Source of the DNA: Lichenibacterium minor | GTDB taxonomy: Bacteria > Pseudomonadota > Alphaproteobacteria > Rhizobiales > Beijerinckiaceae | Direction: 5' to 3' | Length of the DNA: 64,000 bases | NCBI RefSeq assembly: GCF_004137685.1 | Contig: NZ_QYBB01000007.1 | Location: forward strand, 124,001-188,000 | Shown here: positions 27,869-36,267 of the stretch, one piece after another | Numbering within the stretch: the stretch's first letter is position 1 | Layout: each line of letters begins with the position of its first letter | Translations under genes and position numbers: made by a program | The notes under the pieces: generated by a model | What the model was told of the DNA's origin: nothing | The model's input: the letters and a program-made list of their open reading frames with translations, nothing else | Database searches by the model: none

Positions 27869-29290
27869 CTATCCTTCCCCTACCCAGGCCAGCACGATGT
27901 GGTGCGCGATGGCCATCGGCATGGGGCAGGTGAGCCCGTCCGGGTGCCGCCCGTCCAGCATGGCGCGCACCTCGTCGCGGCTGAACCAGCGCGCGTCCTC
28001 CAGTTCTTCCCGGTCGATCGCGATCTCGGTCGAGGCCGCCTCGGCCACGCAGCCGATCATCAGCGAGGACGGGAACGGCCAGGGCTGGCAGCCGAGGTAG
28101 GAGACCGCCCCGCAGGCGATGCCGGCTTCCTCGCCGATCTCGCGCCGCACCGCGTCCTCGATCGTTTCGCCGGGTTCCAGGAACCCCGCCAAGCAGGAAT
28201 ACATGCCGGCGGGGAAGCGCGGCTGGCGGCCGAGCAGGCAGCGGTCGCCGTCGACCGCGAGCATGATCACCACCGGGTCGGTGCGCGGGAAGTGGTGCGC
28301 GCCGCAGGCGGGGCACAGGCGCTTCCAGCCGCTGGGCGAGCTCGCCGTTTCGGACCCGCAGCGCCCGCAGAAGCGGTGCGTCGCGTGCCAGGACAGCATG
28401 GACTTGCCTTCTGCCAGGGCGCCGAGGTCGGTCGCCGCCACGCTCCCGTCGGCGGCGACCTGCCGCAGGTTGAACGCCGCCAGCCCGTCCCGGCCCGCCA
28501 GCGGGTCCTCGCCCTCGGCTTCGACCTGCACGGCGTAAGCCGGCCCGCGCGCGTCGATCCCGAGGAAGACCCGCTGCCCGAGGGGCCCGATCTCCGCCGC
28601 GGCGTCGAAGCCGAACCACAGGTCCATCGCGCCCCCGGCGTCGCGCTTCACCGCCACGGTGTCGCCGATCACCGCCACCGTCCGCGCCGCGGGCGAGGCC
28701 GCGGTTTCGGCCTGGAAGGCGTCGTCGTCGCGGCGGTTGGCGAGGCGGTCGAGGGCGTTGTGGGCGAAGCCGAGCGTGGCGGCGCTCTTCGCGAAGTCGG
28801 ACGGGGTCATGAGGGATCTCGCGAAGGCTGCGGTTTCCGGCGTTCTACCGGCTGGCCCGCCCCGGCGGAAGCCGAAGGCCGCCGCGAGGCGGTCCGCCAG
28901 GGCCTCATCGAGTCCCGAGCGGTAAGGCTCGGCGGCGCCGCTGCCCCACACGGGGCCGGGCCAGGCCGCGTCCCCGGACGAGCGCGCCACGACGTGGATG
29001 TGCAACTGCGCCACCGCGTTGCCGAGCGCGCCGACGTTCATCTTCTCGGCACCCGTCTCGTCCTGGAGGGCGCGCGATGCGGTGCAGATCTCCTCCATCA
29101 GGGCCGCGCGCTCTTCGGCGGGGAGGTCGCCGAACTCGCGCAGGCCGGGCCGGCGCGGCACCAGGATCAGCCAGGGGAAGCGCGCGTCGCCCATCAACAG
29201 GACGCGGCACAGCGGCAGGTCGCCGACCGGCAGAGTGTCGGCGGCGAGGCGGGGGTGGAGCGCGAAGTCCTCGGGGCCGATGATCCTCAA
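27869..29290 (-). CDS. nudC: HIT domain fused to NADH pyrophosphatase (NUDIX, NudC type)
   Basis: One open frame of 473 residues. Residues 1-140 are a HIT domain (FPWLILVPRRPGLREFGDL, QLHIHVV at 95-101). Residues 161-473 are a complete NudC: zinc ribbon CGRCG...CPACG, Nudix box GFLEPGETIEDAV..REIGEEAGI, and the CQPWPFPSS motif that marks NAD(H)/deNADding enzymes. The first start is TTG at 29290, overlapping the upstream stop (TTGA). An ATG at 28810 begins the NudC part alone but has only a weak ribosome site. Either a fusion or two products from one frame. HIT proteins hydrolyse or transfer nucleotides; NudC splits NADH to NMNH and AMP. Confidence 0.85.
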   Translation of the reverse strand: MRIIGPEDFALHPRLAADTLPVGDLPLCRVLLMGDARFPWLILVPRRPGLREFGDLPAEERAALMEEICTASRALQDETGAEKMNVGALGNAVAQLHIHVVARSSGDAAWPGPVWGSGAAEPYRSGLDEALADRLAAAFGFRRGGPAGRTPETAAFARSLMTPSDFAKSAATLGFAHNALDRLANRRDDDAFQAETAASPAARTVAVIGDTVAVKRDAGGAMDLWFGFDAAAEIGPLGQRVFLGIDARGPAYAVQVEAEGEDPLAGRDGLAAFNLRQVAADGSVAATDLGALAEGKSMLSWHATHRFCGRCGSETASSPSGWKRLCPACGAHHFPRTDPVVIMLAVDGDRCLLGRQPRFPAGMYSCLAGFLEPGETIEDAVRREIGEEAGIACGAVSYLGCQPWPFPSSLMIGCVAEAASTEIAIDREELEDARWFSRDEVRAMLDGRHPDGLTCPMPMAIAHHIVLAWVGEG

Positions 29291-30249
29291 TAGCGACGCT
29301 CCCGATCGACGACGTGCCGCAGCGGCTCGCCGCGCTCCAGCGCGAGGACCTGCCCGGCGATGAGGTCGGCGACGGCGTCGCGGTCGGACAGGGCGGCGTT
29401 GTGGGGCGTGACCGTCACGTTCGGATGGCGCCACAGCGGCGACGCCCGCTCCAGCGGTTCGCGCTCGAACACGTCGAGCGTGGCCGCCTTGAGCGTGCCG
29501 TCGTCGAGGCACCGCAGGATGTCGGCCTCGCGCTGAAGCCCGCCGCGGCCGGCGTTGATCAGCACCGGGCCGCCGAGCCGCCCGTCCCGCGCGAGCGCCC
29601 CGAACAGGGCGGCGTCAAGGATGCCCGCCGTGTCGGGCGTCAGCGGCAGCACCACCACGAGGATGTCGGTGCGGCGCAGGAAGGCGCCGAGCCCGTCCCG
29701 GCCGGCGAAGGAGGCGATCCCCGGCACGTCGCGCGGGGAACGGCTCCAGCCCGCGACGTCGAAGCCGACCGCCTTGAGCTTCGTCGCGGCATCGACGCCC
29801 AGCACGCCGAGCCCCATGACGCCGACCCGCACGCTCCGCGCCGCCGGCTGCCGGGCGTCGTCGTCCCACCGCGATTCCGCCTGCTGGCGCCGGTAGCGCC
29901 GCGCCTGGCGGTGATGCTCCAGCACGTGAAGCAGCACCCATTCGCTCATCCGCGCCGTGAGGTCGGGGTCGACGACACGGGCGATCCTCACCCCGGCCGG
30001 CAGCGTCGGGTCCGCGACCAGGTGGTCGGCGCCGGCGCCGAGCGAGAAGACCGTGCCGAGGTTCGGCAGGTCCGCCAGGGCGCCGTGCGGGTGCTTCCAG
30101 GCGGCGGCGTAGCGCACGGACGGGCGCGGGAACGGGTCGCCCAGCGCCACCACGTCGAGGTGGGGCAGGCGGCGCCCGAAGGCGGCGAGCCACGGCTCGG
30201 CCTTGGCGCGGGAACCGTCCGTCGCCACGAGGAACACGTCCCGCCCCAT
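29287..30249 (-). CDS. D-2-hydroxyacid dehydrogenase, glyoxylate/hydroxypyruvate reductase A type
   Basis: A 320-residue NAD(P)-dependent reductase. The nucleotide loop GVMGLGVLGVDAATKL is near residue 143. Catalytic Arg, Glu and His appear in INAGRGG, DVFEREPL and VTPHNAA. The short N-terminal domain and SLGAGADHLVADPTLP are typical of GhrA, which reduces glyoxylate and hydroxypyruvate. Its ATG overlaps the deoA stop and its stop overlaps the HIT-NUDIX start, so it is firmly in the nucleoside breakdown operon; whether it handles a sugar-derived aldehyde acid there is open. Confidence 0.9.
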   Translation of the reverse strand: MGRDVFLVATDGSRAKAEPWLAAFGRRLPHLDVVALGDPFPRPSVRYAAAWKHPHGALADLPNLGTVFSLGAGADHLVADPTLPAGVRIARVVDPDLTARMSEWVLLHVLEHHRQARRYRRQQAESRWDDDARQPAARSVRVGVMGLGVLGVDAATKLKAVGFDVAGWSRSPRDVPGIASFAGRDGLGAFLRRTDILVVVLPLTPDTAGILDAALFGALARDGRLGGPVLINAGRGGLQREADILRCLDDGTLKAATLDVFEREPLERASPLWRHPNVTVTPHNAALSDRDAVADLIAGQVLALERGEPLRHVVDRERRY

Positions 30250-31613
30250 CAGTTCACCCCTGCCGACGCCGCGTCGATGCGCTCGATCACGGGGTCGCGC
30301 GGGACGGGCGGGGCGTCGCCGACCCGGCAAGCGCGGCGCAGCAGCGCCGCCGCCACCGTGGCGGCCGGCCCGGTGCGCGCCAGCACGGTGCCGAGCGGCC
30401 GCGCGCCGGGCCCCACCGTGGCGCCGAGCGGCGCCAGCCCGGTGAAGCCGACGGACGGGTCCACAGTTTCGCCGGGGCGGGTGCGGCCGCCGCCGAGCCC
30501 CACCACCGCCACGCCGACGAGGCGTGCGTCGATGGCTTCGAGCACCCCGTGGCCGTCCGCGAACACGTCCCGGCACACCGGCGCCCGGGGAAGATAGTGG
30601 TCGGGCCGCGACAGGAGGTCGGACGGGCCGCCCTGCGCCCGCACCATGGCGGCGAAGCGCTCGGCGGCGCGGCCGGAGCGCAGCGCGTCGGCGATGCGGC
30701 GCGCGCCGTCGGACCCGTCCTCGGCGAGGCCGCCGAGCGCCAGGGCTTCGCCGCCGAGCGCCGTCACGACGGCCTCGACGCGCGGGTCGAAGCGGCCCTC
30801 GGTGAGGATCGATATGGCGTGGCGCACCTCCACGGCGTTGCCGGCGGCGTCGGCGAGCGGCTGGTCCATGTCGGTCAGCAGGGCCGTCGTGGGCAGGCCG
30901 GCACCCTCGGCCACGGAAACCAGGCTGCGCGCCAGCACGCGGGCGTCGTCGAGCCCGGCCATGAAGGCGCCCGATCCCGTCTTCACGTCCATCACGAGGG
31001 CATCGAGCCCGGCGGCGCGCTTCTTCGACAGGATCGACGCGGTGATGAGCGGCACGGATTCGACCGTCGCGGTCACGTCGCGCACCGCGTACAGCCGCGC
31101 GTCGGCGGGGGCGACGTCGTCGCCCGCGCCCACGATGGCGCAGCCGCAGCCGCACACGATCTCCTGGAACTCGGCGACGTCGATCCCGGTGCGGAAGCCC
31201 GGGATGGCTTCGAGCTTGTCGAGCGTGCCGCCGGTGTGGCCGAGGCCCCGGCCGGAGATCATCGGCACGAAGGCGCCGCAGGCCGCCAGCGCGGGAGCCA
31301 GCACGAGGCTGACGTCGTCGCCGATGCCGCCCGTCGAGTGCTTGTCGAGGATGGGGCCATCGAGCCCGCAGGCCCGCCAGTCGAGCACGGCGCCCGACAG
31401 CGTCATGCTTTCGGTGAGCGCCACGGTTTCGGCCCGATCCATGCCGCGGCAGAAGACCGCCATGGCGAAGGCCGCCATCTGCTCGCCCGACACGGCCCCG
31501 TTGACGATGCCGGCCACGAAGCGCTCGATCTCGGCCCCGCTCAGGGCGGCGCCGTCGCGCTTGCGGCGGATGATCTCGCCCGGCAGGGCCGAGGGCCTCG
31601 ACCCGTCAGGCAT
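30249..31613 (-). CDS. deoA: Thymidine phosphorylase
   Basis: A 454-residue pyrimidine nucleoside phosphorylase. It splits thymidine or deoxyuridine with phosphate to base and deoxyribose-1-phosphate. PGEIIRRKRDGAALSGAEI near residue 11, the phosphate loop DKHSTGGIGDDVSL near residue 89 and SGRGLGHTGGTLDKLEAIPG near residue 118 are the family motifs, and VMDVKTGSGAFM is the central domain signature. It overlaps punA by eight bases and ghrA-like gene by one base. Together these genes degrade imported nucleosides. Confidence 0.96.
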   Translation of the reverse strand: MPDGSRPSALPGEIIRRKRDGAALSGAEIERFVAGIVNGAVSGEQMAAFAMAVFCRGMDRAETVALTESMTLSGAVLDWRACGLDGPILDKHSTGGIGDDVSLVLAPALAACGAFVPMISGRGLGHTGGTLDKLEAIPGFRTGIDVAEFQEIVCGCGCAIVGAGDDVAPADARLYAVRDVTATVESVPLITASILSKKRAAGLDALVMDVKTGSGAFMAGLDDARVLARSLVSVAEGAGLPTTALLTDMDQPLADAAGNAVEVRHAISILTEGRFDPRVEAVVTALGGEALALGGLAEDGSDGARRIADALRSGRAAERFAAMVRAQGGPSDLLSRPDHYLPRAPVCRDVFADGHGVLEAIDARLVGVAVVGLGGGRTRPGETVDPSVGFTGLAPLGATVGPGARPLGTVLARTGPAATVAAALLRRACRVGDAPPVPRDPVIERIDAASAGVN

Positions 31614-32421
31614 CGTCGCGGGCCCGCAGGAAGGCGCGCAGCAGGCGCTTCAAGGCGAGCGAGCCGCCGAGCGCCGTGTCCTTGGTTTCGGTGTGGCTCG
31701 GGTTGCCGCCGCCGATCCCGGTGGCGAAGTTGGTGACGAGCGACAGGCCGGCGACGCGCAGGCCGAGCCGCCGCGCCAGGATCACCTCGGGCACGGTCGA
31801 CATGCCGACGAGGTCGGCGCCCAGCAGCTTGGCGACCTTCACCTCCGCGGGGGTCTCGAAGGACGGCCCCGAGAACCACATGTACACCCCTTCCCGCAGC
31901 GCCGCGGTGCCGGCCTGCGCGGCGGCCCGCTTCAACCGCATCCGCAGGTGCCGGTCGTAGGCGTCGGCGAGGCCGACGAACCGGGCGTCGCCGTCGGTGC
32001 CGATGAGCGGGTTCAGGCCCGAAAAGTTGATGTGGTCGGAGATCAGCGCCAGCGAGCCCGGATACCAGTCGGCGTGGAGCGAGCCCGCCGAATTGGTCAG
32101 GATGAGCTGGCGGGTGCCGAGCCGCGCCAGCACCTCCAGCGGCACCCGCATGGCGGCGGGGTCGCCCGTCTCGTAATAATGCGCCCGCCCCTGCAGCACC
32201 GCCACGCGGGCGCCTTCCCAGGTGCCGGCCACGAGCCGTCCGCCGTGGCCCGACACGCCCGCCGCCGGGAAGCCGGCGAGGTCGGCGTAGGGGACCGAGA
32301 TGGCGCCCTCCAGCGCGTCGGCCACCGGGCCGAGGCCGGTGCCGAGCACGATGGCGGTCTCGATCGGGCCGGCGATGCCGCGCTCGGCCAGGAGGGCGAT
32401 GTTGGTGTCGACGTCGGTCAC
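31606..32421 (-). CDS. punA: Purine nucleoside phosphorylase (trimeric, class I)
   Basis: A 271-residue PNP. It converts inosine or guanosine to base and ribose-1-phosphate. IVLGTGLGPVADAL near residue 24, AGVSGHGGRLVAGTWEGARV, QGRAHYYETGDPA near residue 80, LTNSAGSLHADWYPGSL near residue 112 and GPSFETPAEVK near residue 190 match trimeric PNP. Near the C-terminus VTNFATGIGGGNPSHTET carries the purine-contact Asn. The start is a GTG at 32421, overlapping the last codons of the cytidine deaminase frame by four bases. Confidence 0.95.
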   Translation of the reverse strand: MTDVDTNIALLAERGIAGPIETAIVLGTGLGPVADALEGAISVPYADLAGFPAAGVSGHGGRLVAGTWEGARVAVLQGRAHYYETGDPAAMRVPLEVLARLGTRQLILTNSAGSLHADWYPGSLALISDHINFSGLNPLIGTDGDARFVGLADAYDRHLRMRLKRAAAQAGTAALREGVYMWFSGPSFETPAEVKVAKLLGADLVGMSTVPEVILARRLGLRVAGLSLVTNFATGIGGGNPSHTETKDTALGGSLALKRLLRAFLRARDDA

Positions 32422-32945
32422 GGGCGGGCGGCTCCGGCGGTTGCTTCGGTGGCCACCGTCCGATCGGGCGGAAGCGCCCGATCGGACGGTTGACAGGGCA
32501 GCTGTTGGTCGCGGGCATCGTCGGACCGCCCCGGCCCGAGCGGGCGATGGTGGAGGTGGTCGGGCCCGAAGCTCGCGGGCAGGAGCTCGTCGAGGGTGAA
32601 GGAGCGGCGCGGGCCTTCCGGCCCCGCGACATGGATCGGCGTGCCGGGCCCCGCGAACTCGCGGATGCGCTGGCGGCAGCCGCCGCAGGGCGTGACCAGC
32701 GCGTCGCCGTCGCCCACCACCATCACGGCCGCGATGGCGCGCTCGCCGGCCAGCGCCATCGCGGCGATGGCGCCGGCTTCGGCGCAGGAGCCCTGCGGAT
32801 AGGCGGCGTTCTCGACGTTGCACCCCGGAAAGATCCGCCCCGACGGCGTCAGGACGGCGGCGCCGACCTTGAAGCGCGAATAGGGCGCGTAGGCGTTGGC
32901 CTGCGCCGCCGCGGCCGCCGCGAACAGGTCATCGATGGCGGCCAT
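32418..32945 (-). CDS. cdd: Cytidine deaminase with unusual C-terminal extension
   Basis: A 175-residue protein; small Cdd enzymes have about 130. Residues 1-130 are standard: YAPYSRFKVGAAVLTPSGRI, the active site CAEAGAI (zinc Cys54, Glu56) and PCGGCRQR (Cys87, Cys90), ending LLPASFGPDHL where homologues stop. The last 45 residues (from HHRPLGPGRS) have no family match and are encoded across a 36-base perfect hairpin. It turns cytidine and deoxycytidine into uridine forms. First enzyme of the salvage operon, about 140 bases after the permeases. Confidence 0.93.
   Translation of the reverse strand: MAAIDDLFAAAAAAQANAYAPYSRFKVGAAVLTPSGRIFPGCNVENAAYPQGSCAEAGAIAAMALAGERAIAAVMVVGDGDALVTPCGGCRQRIREFAGPGTPIHVAGPEGPRRSFTLDELLPASFGPDHLHHRPLGPGRSDDARDQQLPCQPSDRALPPDRTVATEATAGAARP
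32455..32490. repeat. Perfect 16-bp inverted repeat in the 3' end of cdd
   Basis: ACCGTCCGATCGGGCG, four loop bases (GAAG), then the exact complement. It lies between the conserved end of Cdd and the punA start, inside the non-homologous tail of the cdd frame. It has the look of an inserted palindromic element or an mRNA-stabilising stem. A GNRA-like tetraloop (GAAG is not exactly GNRA) would make a very stable RNA hairpin. No T run follows, so it is not a normal terminator. Confidence 0.85.
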
Positions 32946-33081
32946 GGCGGCTCCTTGAGGGCGCCGGCGGGGCGGCGAGGACGGCGGGGGATCAAACCCG
33001 CGGGGGGGCCTCCGGTCAAGACGGGTGTGGGGTTTCCCGGCCGTGACGGGCGCCCGCGCCGCCGCCCCGGTGGCGCGGGTG

Positions 33082-34059
33082 TCACCGCTCCTTCGTATAG
33101 GGGATCCCGCCCGCCTTGGGCGGCACGGCGCGCCCGATGAAGCCGGCCAGCAGCACCACCGTGAGGATGTAGGGCAGGGCCTGGATGGCCTGGACCGGGA
33201 TCTCGCCGAGGCCGGCCACGGCCGTGCCCTGCAGGCGGATCGCGGCGGCGTCGAGGAAGCCGAACAGAAGGCAGGTGGCGAGCGCCGGCCAGGGACGCCA
33301 CTTCGCGAAGACCAGCGCCGCCAGCGCGATGAAGCCCTTTCCGGCCGTCATGCCGGTCAGGAACCCCGCCGCCTGCCCGACGGACAGGTAGGTGCCGGCG
33401 AAGCCGCAGAGCAGGCCCGCGATGATCACCCCGCTGTAGCGGATGCCGCGCACCGACACGCCGGCGGTGTCGACAGCCGCGGGGTTCTCGCCCGTGGCGC
33501 GCAGGCGCAGGCCGAAGCGCGTGCGGTACAGCGCGAAGGCGGTCAGCGGCACGGCCAGCAGGGCGAGGTAGGTCAGCACGTCGTGGCCCGATACGAGGTC
33601 GCGGTATATCGGGCCGACCACGGGGACGGCGCCGGCCGCCCCGGCGCCGGGCCAGGCCATGCCCTCGAACCGGGACGCCGCCGCGGTGAGCTGCGGGGTG
33701 CGACCGCCCTGGCCGTACCACGCGTTGCCGACCGTCGCGGTGAGGCCGGCCGCCAGCAGGTTGACCGCCGCGCCCGACACGATCTGGTTGCCGCGCGCCT
33801 CGATGGAGGCGAAGCCGTGCGCCAGCGCGAAGGCCAGCGAGGCGAGGATGCCGGCGCCGAGCCCCACCCACGCGTTGCCGGACGCGGAAGCGGCTGCGGC
33901 CGACGCGAAGGCCGCCACGAGCATCTTGCCTTCGAGGCCGATGTCGAAGATGCCGGCGCGCTCCGACCACAGGCCGGCCAGGCAGGCGAAGATCAGCGGC
34001 ACGGACAGCCGCAGGCTCGACGACAGGATCAGCGCCGCCGACGCGATGGCGTCCTCCAT
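33082..34059 (-). CDS. ABC transporter permease, nucleoside (BMP) type, second subunit
   Basis: A 325-residue inner-membrane permease of the BPD_transp_2 family with about eight to ten membrane helices. Key family stretches are PLIFACLAGLWSERAGIFDIGLEGKML near residue 20, GNQIVSGAAVNLLAAGLT near residue 90 and FGLRLRATGENPAAVDTAGVSV near residue 180 (cytoplasmic loop that docks to the ATPase). This matches the YufQ/NupC-type half of nucleoside importers. ATG overlaps the stop of the first permease gene (TGATG), so the two are co-translated. The other parts of the importer lie 3.7-7.7 kb upstream in the same orientation. Confidence 0.93.
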   Translation of the reverse strand: MEDAIASAALILSSSLRLSVPLIFACLAGLWSERAGIFDIGLEGKMLVAAFASAAAASASGNAWVGLGAGILASLAFALAHGFASIEARGNQIVSGAAVNLLAAGLTATVGNAWYGQGGRTPQLTAAASRFEGMAWPGAGAAGAVPVVGPIYRDLVSGHDVLTYLALLAVPLTAFALYRTRFGLRLRATGENPAAVDTAGVSVRGIRYSGVIIAGLLCGFAGTYLSVGQAAGFLTGMTAGKGFIALAALVFAKWRPWPALATCLLFGFLDAAAIRLQGTAVAGLGEIPVQAIQALPYILTVVLLAGFIGRAVPPKAGGIPYTKER

Positions 34060-35180
34060 CAGGGCACCTCCCCGCCGGGCTCGGCGACCCGGGCCGGCAG
34101 GCTCGTTTCCCCCTTGTCGCCGGGCCCGAGCCGCGCCGCGAACAGGCGGGCGAGCCCGCGGCGGAACAGCCCTTCCAGCGCGCCGGCGAAGAACACCACG
34201 AGGCCCTGCACCACCACGATCATGTCGCGGGTGATCTTGGGCTCGTCGAAGGCGAGTTCGGCGCCGCCCTGGTACAGCATGCCGAACAGGAAGGAGGCCA
34301 GCACGACGCCGAGCGGGTGCCCGCGCCCCATCAGCGCCACCGCGATGCCGACGAAGCCGTAGCCGGAGGTGAAGTCGAGCAGCAGGCGGTTCTGCACGCC
34401 GGTGATCTCGTTGACGGCGACGCCGCCCGCGAGCGCGCCGGACAGCGCCATGGTGAGCACGGTGACCCGCGCCGGCGAGATGCCGCCGTAGACGGCGGCC
34501 CAAGGGTTCTGGCCCACGGTGCGGATCTCGTAGCCGGTGCGCGTCCGCCACACGAAGACCCAGACGGCGAGCGCGCAGGCGAGCGCCAGGACGAAGGACA
34601 GGTTCAAGGGCGTCGTCGGGGCGGCGATGCCCAGCCCGGCCAGCACGGCCTTCATCGACGGCACGGTGGCGGACGGCGGGAATGCGGCCGATTCCGCCTG
34701 CATGTCGCCTGTCGGGCGCAGCACGTTCACCAGCAGGTAGGCCATCAGGGTCGAGGCCAGGAAGTTGAACATGATCGTCGTGATGACGATGTGGCTCCCG
34801 CGCTTCGCCTGCAGGGCGCCGGGCACGGCCGCCCAGGCGGCGCCGAAGACGGCGGCGCCGAGCACGGCGGCGGGGATGAGGATCCAGGGCGGGAGGAAGC
34901 CGCCGTGGAGGCACACGAGGGCGGCGCCGAGCCCGCCCACGTAGGCCTGCCCTTCGGCGCCGATGTTGAAGAGGCCGCCCTGGAAAGCCAGCGCCACGGC
35001 GAGGCCGGTGAAGATGAAGTCGGTGGCGTAGTAGAGCGTGAAGCCGAGCCCTTCGCCCGAGCCGAGGCTGCCCCCCACGAGTTCGCGCAGGGCGTTCCAC
35101 GGGTCGACCCCGATGGCCGCCACCACGAGGCCGCCGGCCCCGAAGGCCGCCACCACGGCCAGCACCGGCACCAGCACCAC
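34059..35180 (-). CDS. ABC transporter permease, nucleoside (BMP) type, first subunit
   Basis: A permease of about 373 residues with roughly ten membrane helices, of the YufP/NupB type. TLYYATDFIFTGLAVALAFQGGLFNIGAEGQAYVGG near residue 49, KRGSHIVITTIMFNFLAS near residue 125 and TGYEIRTVGQNPWAAVYGGIS near residue 215 are family signatures. The start is GTG at 35180 (or the GTG just after). No ATG lies upstream in frame, and the protein would lack about 12 residues seen in relatives before the first helix; a CTG start about 12 codons upstream is conceivable. Confidence 0.9.
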   Translation of the reverse strand: MVLVPVLAVVAAFGAGGLVVAAIGVDPWNALRELVGGSLGSGEGLGFTLYYATDFIFTGLAVALAFQGGLFNIGAEGQAYVGGLGAALVCLHGGFLPPWILIPAAVLGAAVFGAAWAAVPGALQAKRGSHIVITTIMFNFLASTLMAYLLVNVLRPTGDMQAESAAFPPSATVPSMKAVLAGLGIAAPTTPLNLSFVLALACALAVWVFVWRTRTGYEIRTVGQNPWAAVYGGISPARVTVLTMALSGALAGGVAVNEITGVQNRLLLDFTSGYGFVGIAVALMGRGHPLGVVLASFLFGMLYQGGAELAFDEPKITRDMIVVVQGLVVFFAGALEGLFRRGLARLFAARLGPGDKGETSLPARVAEPGGEVP

Positions 35181-35244
35181 GTCGGCCCAGGCGGGCAGGG
35201 GGCGGGCGGCGCTCAGGGGAGCCCCCGCGCGGGTCGCCGCCCGG

Positions 35245-35673
35245 TCATTCCGGCAACGCCAGGTTCCCGTCGGCGTCGAGCGGGAAGAAGGGATTGTGGG
35301 CCAGTTCCCAGATGTGGCCGTCGGGGTCGGAGAAATACCCCGAATAGCCGCCCCAGAAGGCCGTCTCGGGCTTCTTCAGCGCCGTCGCGCCGGCCGAGAC
35401 GGCTTTCGCGAAGGCGGCGTCCACCGCCTTGGGGCTGTCGAGGTTCTGGGCCAGCGTGATCCCCGAGAAGCCCGGCTGCGAATCGGCGATCCCGGCGTCG
35501 GCGGCCAGCGCCCCCCGCGCGAAGAGCGACAGCGCGGCGCCGTTCATCTGGAAGAACGCCACCTCGTCGCCCTGGCTGGCGCTCGACGCCGTCCACCCGA
35601 GCTTCTCGTAGAAGCGCCGCGCGGCCGGCACCGAGGCCACGCCGAGCGTCACGATCGTCACACGCTGGTCCAA
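35245..35673 (-). CDS. VOC (glyoxalase/dioxygenase fold) family protein
   Basis: A 142-residue single-domain vicinal oxygen chelate protein: VTIVTLGVASVPAARRFYEKLGW start, FFQMNGAALSLFAR middle, and AFWGGYSGYFSDPDGHIWELAHNP end, with two beta-alpha-beta repeats. The Glu and the DPDGHxWE end suit metal binding; glyoxalase, resistance or regulatory roles are all possible. The start is TTG at 35673. It lies 64 bases before the first permease and may be co-transcribed with it, separating the permeases from the rest of the transporter genes. Confidence 0.88.
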   Translation of the reverse strand: MDQRVTIVTLGVASVPAARRFYEKLGWTASSASQGDEVAFFQMNGAALSLFARGALAADAGIADSQPGFSGITLAQNLDSPKAVDAAFAKAVSAGATALKKPETAFWGGYSGYFSDPDGHIWELAHNPFFPLDADGNLALPE

Positions 35674-35892
35674 ACTCGATCGCCTCTCGCACGAGGCAGA
35701 AGAGCCCCGGGACCGGAGCCTGTCGCCCGGCGGGGCTCAGGTCAACCGCGTCGGGCCCCACCGCACGCCGGTCCCCGGCGGTGGACCCCGGGACGCGGGC
35801 GGGGCCCTCGCCCGCTCGCCAACCTTCGATTGATGAAAAACGCCACATCGCCTAAAACGTGTAACGCTGCACCTCGAAGCGAGACGGTCGCG

Positions 35893-36219
35893 ATGTCCAC
35901 GTCAGATCACATTCAAACGACGGGCTCGGCCGTCACCATCCTCACCGGCATCGTGGCCGCGATCGTCTTCCTGTCGAAGCTCGAAAACCGCGTGTCCCGG
36001 CTCGAAGAACAGGTCCGATCGTCCACCCTGGCCCCCTCGGTCTCGACGACGGACAGGGACGGCGGGGCGGCCGCCGCCCAAGCGGCCCCGAACGCGGTCG
36101 CACAGAACTGCGGCGACCTCGCGAAACAGAACGCGGACGAGATCAGCAAGGGTTTCCTGTTGAGCTCGGACCGCATCCAGAAGACGATGGCGGAACAGGG
36201 CTGCGCGCGGCAGCGATAG
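35893..36219 (+). CDS. Small membrane-anchored protein with coiled coil, hypothetical
   Basis: A 108-residue protein I do not recognise. Residues about 14-32 (AVTILTGIVAAIVFLSKLE) form one membrane helix, residues 30-43 (LENRVSRLEEQVR) a short coiled coil, followed by an Ala-rich segment and a C-terminal part with two Cys (NCGDLAKQNADEISKG, QGCARQR) that could form a disulfide in the periplasm. The ATG at 35893 follows GAGACGG; an alternative ATG lies 20 codons upstream. It is the only plus-strand gene inside the long minus-strand nucleoside locus, and its base composition is less GC-rich, suggesting insertion. Confidence 0.6.
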   Translation: MSTSDHIQTTGSAVTILTGIVAAIVFLSKLENRVSRLEEQVRSSTLAPSVSTTDRDGGAAAAQAAPNAVAQNCGDLAKQNADEISKGFLLSSDRIQKTMAEQGCARQR

Positions 36220-36267
36220 GTCGGGCCGCGCCCGCTCGATCCGCCCCGCCGCCCGCCCTGTTCGGTT

